Part shown: positions 12,664 through 23,073 of the stretch, piece after piece | Layout of the letters: every line of letters begins with the position of its first letter | How positions within the stretch are numbered: position 1 is the stretch's first letter | Source: Riptortus pedestris | Taxonomy: Eukaryota; Arthropoda; Insecta; Hemiptera; Alydidae | Assembly (NCBI GenBank): GCA_019009955.1 | Contig: CM032230.1 | Span: forward strand, 123,432,501-123,496,500 | Direction of reading: 5' to 3' | DNA: 64,000 nt | Program-made: the position numbers and the translations under genes | The notes under the pieces: generated by a model | Told to the model about the DNA's origin: nothing | The model's database searches: none | Seen by the model: only the letters and a program-made list of their open reading frames with translations

Positions 12664-12672
12664 TATATATAG
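11349..12672 (-). mobile_element. Non-autonomous Helitron with internal 300-bp repeats
   Basis: On the minus strand the 3' end is a hairpin (CCCGAGCGAAGCCGGGT), then ATCTGAG, CTAG and a host T, as for a canonical Helitron. The 5' end lies in a TA tract before AAAATTGTAACCTC. Inside, a unit containing 'aaataacaaaataaacaac' recurs near 11655, 11955 and 12250, so the period is about 295-300 bp. There is no transposase or RepHel coding, so it depends on a partner element. Confidence 0.75.
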
Positions 12673-12861
12673 ATATATTCACAATGGAATACTCACAGGT
12701 TTGTTTTCCAGTTAAATGAGTATTGTTATTTAATCTTTATTCTCTGCTCACCAAGGTCGAATGCGCCGTGGAATCGGGTAGTTACCTGACTATTATAATG
12801 GAAATGTATTATTCATATTCGGCTTGGGTTTAGAAATAGGTCAGTAATAGCACTTTGGAAC

Positions 12862-12960
12862 TTTTAGCAGATTTCCCTCAAAATCATTAAACAATTTTCG
12901 GAACATTTCTTAAACACCTAGGAGGAGCCAAAAATCAGATATAGTAAAAATTATATATAC
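12862..12960 (+). mobile_element. HINE 5'-end fragment
   Basis: Starts 'ttttagcagatttccctca', lacks the second palindrome arm and is followed by 'aggaggagccaaaaatcag' and a TA tract. It is a strongly decayed left end. Confidence 0.45.
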
Positions 12961-13137
12961 ATACATTTAGATGAGTTGGAAATTTATCCCTTTATAGAAG
13001 AATGGAAGCTGGGAAAATGATATCTGTATTAAACAACAGGAGTAAAGAACTTGTTTTTTTTTTTTTGTTTTTTTTTTTGACCGTCCAAGGACTAAGCTTT
13101 TATATTTATAATTTTGTACATCTGCGTAGTGGAGTGT

Positions 13138-14054
13138 CTATTAACAAATTTCCCTTAAGGAAAATCAGCTATTGAGGTTGTACTCATGACGTGAATTCCG
13201 AAATATTTCCTCAAATGTCCATTGATCCTACCAGGAGATGACGAAAATAAGATGGTTTCAACATTAACACAGATACATGCCAGTTAACGCTCTAGTGGTC
13301 GCAAACTCTATATTCATACGTTTTATTGCAGAACTAAAGATCAAGTTTGTTAATGGCTGATCTCCGAATAGTGGCAAAGAGGGTTAGGGAGGGGGTATTT
13401 CGAAAATTCCTCCATTGCTATGCGTCGGATCGAAAAATTCTATAAAATCAATCTTATTGTAAATCTAACGTTCTATAAATATTGTTATACACATTTGTTC
13501 TTTTGATGAAAATGAATACTGACAGAGATATTTGTTCTTTTTTAAATTTTCGCCCTTTTTTTAAACCCCTACAACTACTCATGTCATGTTAACAATAAGC
13601 TGTTTTATCATGAACCACTTCAGCCTTGGATTAAATACCAATTATTGTTTTTATGGGACCTTTATTATGTGAGATAAAGACAAATTCGTTGTGCGATGTC
13701 ATTAATTATGATTTATCTACTAGTTTCGAAAATTTGTATTTGATCTATAACATACAAAATACTAAGGATTTTATTTTTTATTAGCAGAAATCCCAAAAGG
13801 AATTGGTGGGGAGGGGATGGGGGGACAATTCGAAAATTCCAAATATCTCCGTTATTATGAGTCGGGTCGAAAAAAGTTATAGAATCAATCTTGTTAAAAT
13901 ATTTATGCACTACAATTGGTTTTCCATGCATTTTTTTGTAACTTAAATAGTAAGCGAGTAATTCGTACTTTCTGTTGATATGAGATCGGTAGTGTGTAAC
14001 ACCAGCACATGGGAAATCTATGTCGTTTACTCAGTCCATGTCTGACGGGCGTTT
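13138..14054 (+). mobile_element. HINE copy, subfamily D (two modules), old
   Basis: Left end 'taacaaatttcccttaagg', no TA core, and two successive modules, each with a purine/G-rich block (13375-13395 and 13805-13830) followed by CTCCGTTATTATGAGTCGG-type sequence. The right end is 'gggaaatctatgtcg' with a decayed hairpin. Confidence 0.65.
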
Positions 14055-14589
14055 AAGTCAACAGTCTAAAAAAATATTAATATGGAGAGGTTTTCAAATA
14101 CGCAACGAAACAGCAAGCTAGAAGTAGGTGTCCTTGCGAGGCTGAGACTCGAATGAGAAACATAACCCACCATTAAGGACCAAAATATAAACTTGTAAAT
14201 TTTGTGACAAATGTCTGATTGTAAAACTCTGCTGACAAATGGTAGTAATATATCAGAAACATATTTACATATTTAAAGGGGAAATATTTATTCAATAGGA
14301 TTTCGATAATATAACAGATTTATACTTGAGATGTCGTGTTTGACAGGTGGGACAGTAGAAAAATATTGTCTTCAGCATTCGTTCAAATTTGTGTGTATGT
14401 GTGTGTTTGTATGATGGATATGTTATGATTGTGTGCGTTGTTTTAGCTTTTATGATACTGTTTATAATTCAAAAGCTAAGGCCTTTGTAAGGTTAAAATA
14501 CAAACAGTCTTTACTACTGACGTTTAATTAAGATAAAGGTTACATTTTTCCGGTACTCAATTTTTGCGAGGGGATAAATTTCCATCTAA

Positions 14590-14648
<59 letters not shown>

Positions 14649-14874
14649 TCTATTTTCATCAGACCTTATTTTAGGTAGATCAATGATATTTGAAGATATT
14701 TTTTAAAAACCTGCGTTGTGATTATAACCTCGATAGCTAATTTTCCTTCAATGAAACTTCCTTAAATCCGCCTAATTTGAAGGTAGTCATTAGTGTTTTC
14801 ATTATAAAACTATTTGTTGGTTTGAGGATTATGAGAATCATTTACTCGATTGTTCCGTTATAAATGAAATACTA
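14055..14874. other. Unassigned stretch with a (TA)n tract
   Basis: A long TA microsatellite lies at about 14592-14645. The remainder shows no open frame or element end. A minor TG-rich patch lies at 14392-14432. Confidence 0.4.
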
Positions 14875-15070
14875 TTAATGTAGTCTAATGGTAAAACCTA
14901 GAGTGGCGAGTTCGATTCTCACCTGGGCGAAGGAAATTATTTAGTGACGAAATTCATTAAATAACATCCTTAGTCCCACCCTGGCTAGAAAAGGGTGGTA
15001 ACCTGTAGATAACCCGTCCCAATTAGCCTGAGTTGCAAAAAGAGGACGTTAATAAAGAATAATAATAATG
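14875..15070 (+). repeat. tRNA-derived SINE copy
   Basis: Best plus-strand copy, although the head is truncated. It has the B box (gagttcgattctcacctggg), the body 'ttagtgacgaaattcatta', 'cccaccctggctagaaaagg' and 'aacctgtagataacccgtcc', then the tail 'gaggacgttaataaagaata' ending in (ataat)n. Confidence 0.8.
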
Positions 15071-15586
15071 TAGGCTATAAGGGAATTAAAATGAATATAA
15101 TTAATAGAATTACAATTTTTCTGTAGCTATGTATTCTGTAGCTATATTCTAATCGCTGTAAGTGTTTGTTATATTCATTGCGTGTTACATAATTTTTGCT
15201 TTCTTGTATCAAATAAAGGAAGTATTTCAGTAGACAATTTTTGGTATCCATATTTCCTTTTATCGTTTTCGTCGTCGAAATTATTAGTTTTTGGAAGTAA
15301 GGGAGTTAGTATTCGCATAACTAAGAAACAGCTATCTATTGAATGTTGACAATTTATTTTGATCAATACAACTATGTGCGAAAAAGGAGATTAGAGAGGA
15401 GCGGAAATAAAAAAAATAAATAAAAACTTCTCCTTATAGATTTGAGATACAAAAAATTTGTATATTACCATTTTTGCAACTAATGAAAATATCGATATGT
15501 ACTAAGGCAGTACGAGTTGGAGAGGAGGTATACAACTTTCAAGAGATACCGTAATTTCTGTTAGCTTCCTTCAAACTAAGAAATGA

Positions 15587-15622
15587 CCGATGTTTGTCTG
15601 TTACCGCTCTAGCGGTCCCAAT
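15587..15622 (+). mobile_element. HINE internal fragment
   Basis: 'tgtttgtctgttaccgctctagcggtcccaat' is the block that follows the TA core in intact copies. It abuts the left end of the next copy. Confidence 0.6.
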
Positions 15623-15745
15623 TATTAAATTTCCCTAAGGGAGAATCAGCTATTGAGGCAGTACTCACGACCCAATTTGCTAAAAATGTCTACGAATGTC
15701 CATCGATCCTAGTTAGGAGATGACGGAAATGAGGTCCGTTCAAAG

Positions 15746-15800
<55 letters not shown>

Positions 15801-15804
<4 letters not shown>

Positions 15805-16355
15805 GTTTTTTAGAGGTATAGAACTTTAAATTGCAATAAAACAACGATGGATTATTCGATTGACAAGAATTTTTTTTTTATTCGAAAGATAATCTTGTGG
15901 CATTCCATTTTAAATATGATTTCTGGCATATGACCGCCACGGCTGGCTCGGATGTAGTCCAATCTGGAAGTCCAATTTTCGATGACTTTTTCCAACATTT
16001 GTGGCCGTATATCGGCAATAACACGGCGAATGTTGTCTTCCAAATGGTCAAGCGTTTGTGGCTTTTCCGCAATGACTTTACATAGCCCCACAGAAAGTAG
16101 TCTAGCGGTGTTAAATCACAAGATCTTGGAGGCCAATTCACAGGTCCAAAACGTGAAATTAGGCGGTCACCAAACGTGTCTTTCAATAAATCGATTGTGG
16201 CACGAGCTGTGTGACAAGTTGCGCCGTATATGTATAATATTTAAAATGTAATGCCACAAGATTATCTTTCGAATAAAAAAAAAATTCTTGTCAATCGAAG
16301 AATCCATCGTTGTTTTATTGCAATTTAAAGTTCTATACCTCTAAAAAAAACACCC
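15801..16355 (-). mobile_element. Mariner-family deletion derivative with long TIRs
   Basis: Terminal inverted repeats of about 115 bp run inwards from GGGTGTTTTTTAGAGG on the left and from its complement (CCTCTAAAAAAAACACCC) on the right. They enclose a fragment of transposase on the minus strand. The left flank is a TA tract; the right flank has no clean TA, so the target duplication has decayed. The internal deletion removes the N-terminal part of the transposase, so it is non-autonomous. Confidence 0.85.
15878..16225 (-). pseudogene. Mariner/IS630-type transposase, C-terminal fragment with frameshift
   Basis: The minus strand starts with GATCHTARATIDLL at 16225, just past the point where mariner transposases have the second catalytic Asp (QDGA); that residue is lost at the deletion junction. 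It continues through RLISRFGPVNWPPRSCDLTP and LDYFLWGYVKS, holding the third catalytic-site region (CDLTPLDYF). Near 16075 the frame shifts: the C-terminal part (AEKPQTLDHLEDNIRRVIAD, then RPQMLEKVIENW and RASRGGHMPEIIFKM) is in another frame, consistent with a small deletion. It encodes no working enzyme. The family would bind the TIRs and cut at TA. Confidence 0.85.
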
Positions 16356-16830
16356 GCCGTTCTAGCAGTCGCAATTTTTGTTTGATCAGTACCGAACTCG
16401 ATTTTTAAACGTTTTATATAAAGATAAAGATCAAGTTCATTACCGGCTGAAATTGCACCAGTCTGAGGGGGGTTTGGCGGTAATTTTGAAAATTCAAAAC
16501 ATCTCCGTTAGTATACGTAATAAATGCCATAAAAACGGTATAGAACCAATATAACGACAAATTTAACGTTCTGTATATTCTGTTATACACATGTTTTTTT
16601 ATGTTCAATATCTAACGAGAAATTGTATTTTTTTAGATTATAGCCTTCAGTAAACCCCTACTTTTAGTCATCGCATTTGAAACTAAGAGCATATATCAAT
16701 AAACAACTTATAACAGGCTTAAATACCAAATATTGTTTTCAGCGGCGATTTATTATGTGAGATGCAGGCAAATATGTAGTGGGATATCACCAATTTTGTG
16801 ACGTTTTGAAGTTATCTATAAATTAGGTTT

Positions 16831-17397
16831 TAGCAGAGTTTTATGATTGGGGTGGAGATATTGTATTTTTCTTTATTTAATCTAAAATGTGTACAGAGAA
16901 GTCATGTTGTACCTACATCATATTTTTTCTGCCGCCAGGCCTTGATACACGAGCACACTCCTTTAACTAAGCCGCTATTTATAAAAGATTTAAAGTTTGA
17001 ACAGAATTTACATTCTCAAGGCATTTTATGACAAATATTGATATTGACTGACAGTTACTATTAATACCAGAAGTAATTTTTATTTTATTTTACTTCAGTT
17101 TCTCGTAGGCCGTTATTTTGTTAGGTTGCCTTTTACGCCGGTCGTTTCAGGGACAACTCAATTGGTTCGTATCACTTCTTTAACGCCCAGTTCTCCTTGA
17201 TAAACCTTTTGTAACTATCTATTTTGTCAAACCAGAAATGTTTTGCTAAAATTATATCCGACAAAGGCGATAACATTTTTCAATCATTATAAAGTCAAGT
17301 ACATCATTATAAATAATTAGGGAGTTTAATAATGTACATATTATTGGCGATGAACCACCTGTCCCACTATTGATTTTCATACAATTTAAAAACACAT
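16831..17397. other. Unassigned stretch
   Basis: No element ends or convincing open frame. A short frame at 16843-17031 has ordinary composition but no recognisable motif. Confidence 0.35.
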
Positions 17398-18064
17398 TCA
17401 GGAGATAATTTATATATTTCATAAAGATATAGTTTATATATTCAATCAAGATATAGCCTATTCATTCATTCGAGAGATAGTTTATATGTTCTTTCAAGAG
17501 ATAGTTTATATATTCATTTAAGAGATAGTTTATATATTCATTCAAGAGATAGTTTATATATTCATTTAAGAGATAGTTTATATTCTCATTCAAGAGATAG
17601 TTTATATATTCATTTAAGAGATAGTTTATATTCTCATTCAAGAGATAGTTTATATATTCATTTAAGAAATAGTTTATATATTCATTCATGAAGTAGTTTA
17701 TATATTCATTCAAGAGATAGTTAATATATTCATTCAAGATATAGTTTATATATTCATTCAAGAGATAGTTTATATATTCATTCAAGAGATAGTTTATATA
17801 TTCATTGAAGAGATAGTTTATATATTCCATTAAGATATACTTTATACATTCATTCGAGAGATAGTTTATATACTCATTCAAGAGATAGTTTATATATTCA
17901 TTCATGAAGTAGTTTATATGTTCATTCAAGAGATAGTTTACATTCTCATTCAAGAGTTAGTTTATATAAATAAATAAGTATTCAAGAGACAGCTTATATT
18001 TTCATTTAAGAGATAGTTTATATAGTCATTCAAGAGATTGTTTATATATTCATTCAAGAGATAT
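17398..18064. repeat. Minisatellite, 24-bp unit, about 28 copies
   Basis: The unit is close to GAGATAGTTTATATATTCATTCAA, read in overlapping parts: 'gagatagtttatatatt' then 'cattcaa'. Because 24 is a multiple of three, the minus strand stays open for 163 codons (17462-17953) as an eight-residue repeat NEYINYLL. I treat that frame as a by-product of the array: it has no flanking gene structure and the unit varies as non-coding DNA does. Confidence 0.9.
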
Positions 18065-18361
18065 TGTAATTTTTGTTACTTTTCTTCAATATAATAATGA
18101 CCTTCAACAGCAAACGACTCGCACGCTAATTGGTCCCACGGCCTTCTCATTATATAGCCACACATTTATATATCTTTATTGAATCCCTTATGACTGTTTT
18201 GCAAAGCCAGATCTATTCCCTTCTATCAAAATACACCAAAATTAGTAAACAAGAAAAATGTTCTAACTGATAAATTCATCTATCAAGCTATTAATCAGAA
18301 ACTTAGGAAGACAGGAATTGAGTAACTTGACGTGAGATTTTTAATATATTGTTTTCATGAT

Positions 18362-18445
18362 TAAAAAATCCGTGTCGCAGGGGCTGCGTAAAATAAGCAG
18401 ATTTCACACACGCTGGATGGCACATTAGTGATCTCGTATATGTGT
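18362..18445 (-). mobile_element. HINE 3'-end fragment
   Basis: 'tccgtgtcgcaggggctgcg' followed by 'taaaataagcagatttcaca' is the hairpin terminus in reverse orientation. Only the end is present. Confidence 0.65.
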
Positions 18446-19020
18446 TCACATTTCCGATAATTTTCGAAACCCACCTCCTCTAAAATCCATGAAAAAATGA
18501 CAAATTTCCTACTGGATTTATATATTCGACTCCTTGAAAATTTATTCGAAAATTCTATAATTGAAATGTTAAATGAATCTCGGGTGTTGATTTAAGAATC
18601 AGCTGCCCAGAATTATTGACTTTCAGGATGAGAGCCAAGAAGAAATTTAATAATACAGCATTTAAACCCGCCATTGTAGCCGCATAAATTGAGGAATGCT
18701 TCTCCCTCAAAACTAGTACTCGTTCACAAACATCAACAAACAACATTGTAAAACAAATTAATTTTGACATTCCTGGTATTTTCACTTAGGAATAACAGCT
18801 TTTCTTTCGGCTTGTGCTATAGACTTTCCACAAAATATTTACCACACAGGGGAAAAGTGGGGTTCTTGTATCAATCAATACCCCGTACATTTAAAACGTG
18901 ATCGAAAAATTGTAGCCATAAATATTAACACATGATATTTAAAGCTCACATTTAAAATTTCTTGATATATAGTTAAATATTCTATTTTTGAGGCCGCATG
19001 GCTGGGAAGTATTTTCAGTG
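18446..19020. other. Unassigned stretch with an unidentified open frame
   Basis: A 76-codon frame at 18555-18785 (minus) begins MKIPGMSKLICFTMLF and has a hydrophobic stretch (LNAVLLNFFLALIL). It has no recognisable domain or splice context, so it is not called as a gene. Confidence 0.3.
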
Positions 19021-19023
19021 TGT

Positions 19024-19256
19024 GGAGTTCGGCTATCTGCTCCAGGGGTTTGAATATTTGTTGGTTTGCGAATTTCTGATTAAAATGCGTCCATCATCGC
19101 TGGGGAATGTTTTAATTTAAATAGTTACTTCATTCCTGAATTGAATTAAGTAAATATTCAAATTAAAACATTGCCTGACGACGATGGACACATTTTCATC
19201 GAAAAATTCGCAAACCAACAAAAAAATCAAAACGTTGGAGCAGATAGCCGAACTCC
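19024..19256. mobile_element. Fold-back element, PLE-like, ribozyme motifs in both arms
   Basis: Left arm 19024-19118 (GGAGTTCGGCTATCTGCTCC...) and right arm 19160-19256 are imperfect inverted repeats of about 95 bp separated by about 40 bp. The right arm carries a well-formed hammerhead-like core; the left arm has its decayed mirror. The same arm occurs singly at 45716-45806. Inverted pairs of terminal repeats are typical of PLE insertions. Confidence 0.6.
19171..19213 (+). ncRNA. Hammerhead-ribozyme-like motif, best-formed copy
   Basis: Stem I TTGC (19171-19174) pairs with GCAA (19210-19213). The core CTGACGA is at 19175-19181. Stem II is GATG/CATC. GAAA is at 19201-19204, followed by AATTC, which gives an NUH-type cleavage site (UUC) next to stem I. 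Stem III is minimal, as described for PLE hammerheads, which generally need dimerisation to cleave well. Confidence 0.6.
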
Positions 19257-19453
19257 TCAGAATGAAAATAGTTAAACATATTATGTTCGGTGATTATATA
19301 GCATAATTATCCTTAGTGGCGTTTTAAGGGGGGTATAAACCAAATCTATGGTTTTCAATATTTTTTATATAGGGATCCAAATGTGTCGTCCGACTTTAAT
19401 TGGAGGAATTTTAAGTAAATAACCGGGAGAGGTAAGGATTTTATATATGTCTG

Positions 19454-19455
<2 letters not shown>

Positions 19456-19498
<43 letters not shown>
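19456..19498. repeat. (TA)n microsatellite
   Basis: Near-perfect TA tract flanked by 'tgtatgtatata' and 'tacacatatata'. No HINE blocks are seen on either side. Confidence 0.9.
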
Positions 19499-19507
<9 letters not shown>

Positions 19508-19529
19508 TATATACATTGTAGATGGATAA

Positions 19530-20600
19530 AAAGTTTGTATCGTGAAATTGCACATGAGGAATGTAAAAAGTGAGAAATATGGAATTATTAAGTCAGATTT
19601 GATGGATTTAAGAAGTCCTCTGAGGATTAACTCAGTGACCTGTTGGCAGTGTACTGCCACCAATTATGTGTATTGTGAATTTCACTTGAGAAATTTAAGT
19701 AGTGTGAAATGGAAGCAGAAGGCCAGATATGATAGGTATCTGAAGTCCTTTGTGGAACAACTCAGTAGCTTGTTGGCATTGTACGGCTATCAATTATATG
19801 TATTGTGATCAACTCAGTGACTTGTTGGCATTGTACGGCTATCACTTATATGTATTGTGAAATTGCATATGAGGAATGTAAAGAGTGTGAAATGGAACTA
19901 GTAGGTCAGATATGATGGGTTTTGAAGTCCTCTGTGGATCAACTCAGTGACTTGTTGGCATTGTACGGCTATCAATTATATGTATTGTGATCAACTCAGT
20001 GACTTGTTGGCACTGTACGGCTATCACTTATATGTATTGTGAAATTGCATATGAGGAATGTAAAGAGTGTGAAATGGAACTAGTAGGTCAGATATGATGG
20101 GTTTCTGAAGTCCTCTGTGGATCAACTCAGTGACTTGTTGGAATTGTACGGCATCAATTACATGAATTGTGAAATTGGCCATGAGGAATGTCAACAGTGT
20201 GAAATGGAAGTAGAAGGCCAGATATGATAGGTTTTTGAAGTTCTCTGTGGATCAACTCAGTGACTTGTTGACATTGTACGGCATCAATTACATGAATTGT
20301 GTTGTCAACCAGTTCTCTGTGGATCAACTCAGTGACTTGTTGACATTGTACAAATATCAATGATGTGTAACGTGAAATTGCAAATGAGGAATGTAAAGAG
20401 TGTGAAATGGAAGTAGTAAGTCAGATCTGACAATTTCAGAAGTCCTTTGTGGAACATCTCAGTCACTTGATGGCACTGTACAAGTAAGTATCTATGCTAT
20501 GTACTGTGAAATCGCACATGTGGAATGTAAATAGTGTGAAATGGAGGTAGTAGTTCAGATATGATATATTTCTTTAGTACTCATTGGTTCAACTCAGTGG
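19530..20600. repeat. Tandem array, unit about 130 bp with a 53-bp internal duplication
   Basis: The landmark 'tgtgaaattgcatatgagg' (with variants) recurs near 19541, 19672, 19857, 20038, 20168, 20370 and 20507. Short steps are about 130-137 bp and long steps about 181-202 bp. The long units carry an extra 'gatcaactcagtgacttgtt' block. The array ends next to the candidate exon at 20615. Confidence 0.85.
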
Positions 20601-20614
20601 CTTGTTGGCACCAG

Positions 20615-21050
20615 TAGTCTTATGCGACTCAGCACCTGCGAGACGGATACTTTTAGCCAAGGAACTTGCGTGTTCCTCCCCCGAAGGTGAGTGCAACGAG
20701 AGAAGGAAACGCCTGAGAGATAACTAACCTTAAAGAGGAATAGTTGAGAAGCGCGTTCATAAGATATTCCAACAGGTGTCTTAGCTCTATTAGAATTCTA
20801 ATCAGCTGATGAATGGAGGCAAGATCAAGGCCGGTAATATGTAGTGTAAGGTTGATCCCGGACCGAGGTCATTCGACGCGGGGTGCAGTTGATCTTTCCA
20901 AGAAACCATTCCCAACTCGGGAACCCTCACATTCTTCGAATCATAACCATTCTTGGAAGACATTATTCCAGACATTATTTCCTCTTGCAGTGAACCAGCT
21001 ATTGAAGCAGTAAGAATTTTGAAAAATAAATTCCCTAATTCCCATCTAAG
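20615..21050 (+). CDS. Candidate two-exon gene fragment, unidentified
   Basis: Two short open segments join in frame across a 304-bp putative intron. Segment 1 (20615-20686) follows 'ggcaccAG' and ends GAAG|GTGAGT. Segment 2 (20991-21050) follows a strong pyrimidine tract and acceptor (tttcctcttgcAG) and ends TAAG|GTGAGA. Both segments are a multiple of three long and share one phase. The joined peptide includes MRLSTCETDTFSQG, CVFLPRSEPAIEAVRI and LKNKFPNSHL; the in-frame ATG is at 20622. GC is higher than in the surroundings. I do not recognise the family. Against it: the segments are very short and no other exon of the gene is evident nearby. Confidence 0.35.
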
Positions 21051-21171
21051 GTGAGAAACCACGCCAAGACCTACCTAACCTACGTTTTTTTCAAGAGCTG
21101 GTTGCTCTACTTTTCTGAAGCCAGCTATAGTTAGTTAAACTTTACTGTAACAAACTCTGAGCTGTTCTTTT

Positions 21172-22219
21172 ATTCAAATAATTTTGATATTAGTGGCTCA
21201 GAGGTCGTAAATGAATAATTTTGATATTAGTGGCTCAGAAGTCGTAAATGAATAATTTTGATATTAGTGGCTCAGAGGTCGTAAATGAATAATTTTGATA
21301 TTAATGGCTCAGAGCCCGTAAGTGAATACTTTTGATATTATCGTCTCAGAGGCCGTAAGTGAATAACTTTGATATTAGTGGCTCAGAGGCCGTAAGTGAA
21401 TATTTTCGATATTATCGTCTCGGAGGCCGTAAGTGAATATTATTGATATTAGTGGCTCAGAGGCCGTAAGTGAATAACTTTGATATTAGTGGCTCAGAGG
21501 CCGTAAGTGAATATTTTTGATATTATCGTCTCAGAGGCCGTAAGTGAATAATTTTGATATTCGCGGCTAAAGATGCCGTAAGTGAATAAATTTGATATTA
21601 GTGGCTCAGAGGCCGTAAGTGAATAACTTTGATATTAGTGGCTCAGAGGCCGTAAGTGAATATTTTTGATATTCGCGGCTAAAGATGCCGTAAGTGAATA
21701 TTTTTGATATTATCGTCTCAGAGGCCGTAAGTGAATAATTTTGATATTCGCGGCTAAGGATGCCGTAAGTGAATAAATTTGATATTAGTGGCTCAGAGGC
21801 CGTAAGTGAATATTTTTGATATTATCGTCTCAGAGGCCGTAAGTGAATAATTTTGATATTCGCGGCTAAAGATGCCGTAAGTGAATAAATTTGATATTAG
21901 TGGCTCAGAGGCCGTAAGTGAATAATTTTGATATTCGCGGCTAAGATGCCGTAAGTGAATAATTTTGATATTAGTGGCTCAGAGGCCGTAAGTGAATAAT
22001 TTTGATATTCGCGGCTAAGATGCCGTAAGTGAATAATTTTGATATTAGTGGCTCAGAGGCCGTAAGTGAATAATTTTGATATTCGCGGCTAAGATGCCGT
22101 AAGTGAATAATTTTGATATTAGCGGCTCAGAGGCCGTAAGTGAATAATTTTGATATTCGCGGCTAAGATGACGTAAGTGAATAATTTTGATATTAGTGGC
22201 TCAGAGGCCGTAAGTGAAT
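21172..22219. repeat. Satellite-like array, 37-bp unit, about 28 copies, with higher-order structure
   Basis: The unit is 'gaataattttgatattagtg' plus 'gctcagaggccgtaagt'. Three variants occur: 'attagtggctcagaggccg', 'attatcgtctcagaggccg' and 'attcgcggctaagatgccg'. In the last 350 bp the first and third alternate strictly, giving a homogeneous dimer of about 73 bp. The left part is more varied. Confidence 0.92.
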
Positions 22220-22786
22220 CATTAAGCGAATAAAATCACGTAGTTTAGAACGTAAAATCTGAAATGACGACTACTCACCGAATTTTTATATAATTAGTGT
22301 TTGTTTAATTGAAACAACGTTTTATATTTGAGCTTGGAATAAAATACCTTCTGTTATTATGACACGAGTTTTGCAATTAAAATAGTTACATAACACATTT
22401 CAATTTGGCTCATAAGAGAGGAGATATTTCTTATTTTTGTTCTCAACCTTTTCCACCTCCCCTCTTTTACACAATCAGTTTCTCTTACGTAACCAGTCTT
22501 TTTAAACCGTTAATAACCTATAACTATTATTATTGGCAATTTCTCTAACTGGGCAAATAACCATGTTACTCGTAATTTTTGATCTTTTCTTCGAGTTATG
22601 TGAACTCCTTCTTCTGCATAGGTCATATTATTAATAAGTCATACATCGTTTATTCCACAGCTCAAATTCGAGGTATTGTGTCTATCGTACTGCTACTGTG
22701 TGAGACATTAGGATAATGTTCGATGTGATGCCATCACTGATAATTCTATGTATTATTATTATTATTGTTAAGGCCACGAAGCTTAT
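22220..22786. other. Unassigned stretch
   Basis: AT-rich, with a pyrimidine-rich patch at 22440-22475 but no gene or element end recognised. Confidence 0.35.
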
Positions 22787-23005
22787 TCTGTTGAGTTCGA
22801 GGTGCTCGACCACCTTGGTAAAGGGAGGAAAATGGATTTGGCGGAACAGATATGGATCAGGATGGACATGCTGGAGGATAAGAATATTAATATTAGGGGT
22901 GAGGGTGGCGTGCTCAGGCATGTTCCGTCCTCTGCAGCAGCTGCCCTGGCCCGTGTAGGCTCCCAGTCTCGCCGGAGATGTCGGCTCAATAGGGACCAGC
23001 TATAG
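22787..23005 (+). pseudogene. Probable PLE polyprotein C-terminal fragment
   Basis: The open frame ends at TAG 23003-23005 and includes HLGKGRKMDLAEQIWIRMDM and ends SRRRCRLNRDQL. The pattern 'H-x-GKG-x-x-M-x-x-x-E' resembles the tail after the GIY-YIG nuclease of Penelope-like elements. The last 35 bp (gagatgtcggctcaataggg then acc) recur on the other strand at 48637-48675, directly beside a hammerhead-like motif, which supports PLE origin. The reverse transcriptase and nuclease core are absent. Confidence 0.5.
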
Positions 23006-23073
23006 GTCAGTGTTTCCTCTACATCTCCTAGTTATTCTGTTATATGTTTCTTTTAATATTTATTTAGTAACGT

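Larger units (their letters stand above)
15624..16830 (+). mobile_element. HINE copy split by a mariner-type element
   Basis: The palindromic left end, mid-left block and TA core run up to 15800. The internal block resumes after 16355 (gttctagcagtcgcaattttt) and continues into a subfamily D-like second module. No 3' hairpin is found, so the right end is lost. The interruption at the TA core suits a TA-targeting transposon. Confidence 0.7.

Noticed and set aside
17462..17953. 163-codon open frame with NEYINYLL repeats
   Set aside because: It is entirely inside a 24-bp tandem array whose length keeps the frame open, with no gene structure around it.
20802..21062. 86-codon minus-strand frame
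   Set aside because: It overlaps the putative intron and exon on the plus strand, has no recognisable motif and looks like a shadow of the GC-richer patch.
21172..22219. CRISPR-like array (37-bp repeated unit)
   Set aside because: Units are directly adjacent, with no unique spacers between them; this is a tandem satellite.
22682..22989. Minus-strand frames opposite the PLE-like coding tail
   Set aside because: Antisense shadows; only the plus frame matches the sequence shared with 48637-48675.
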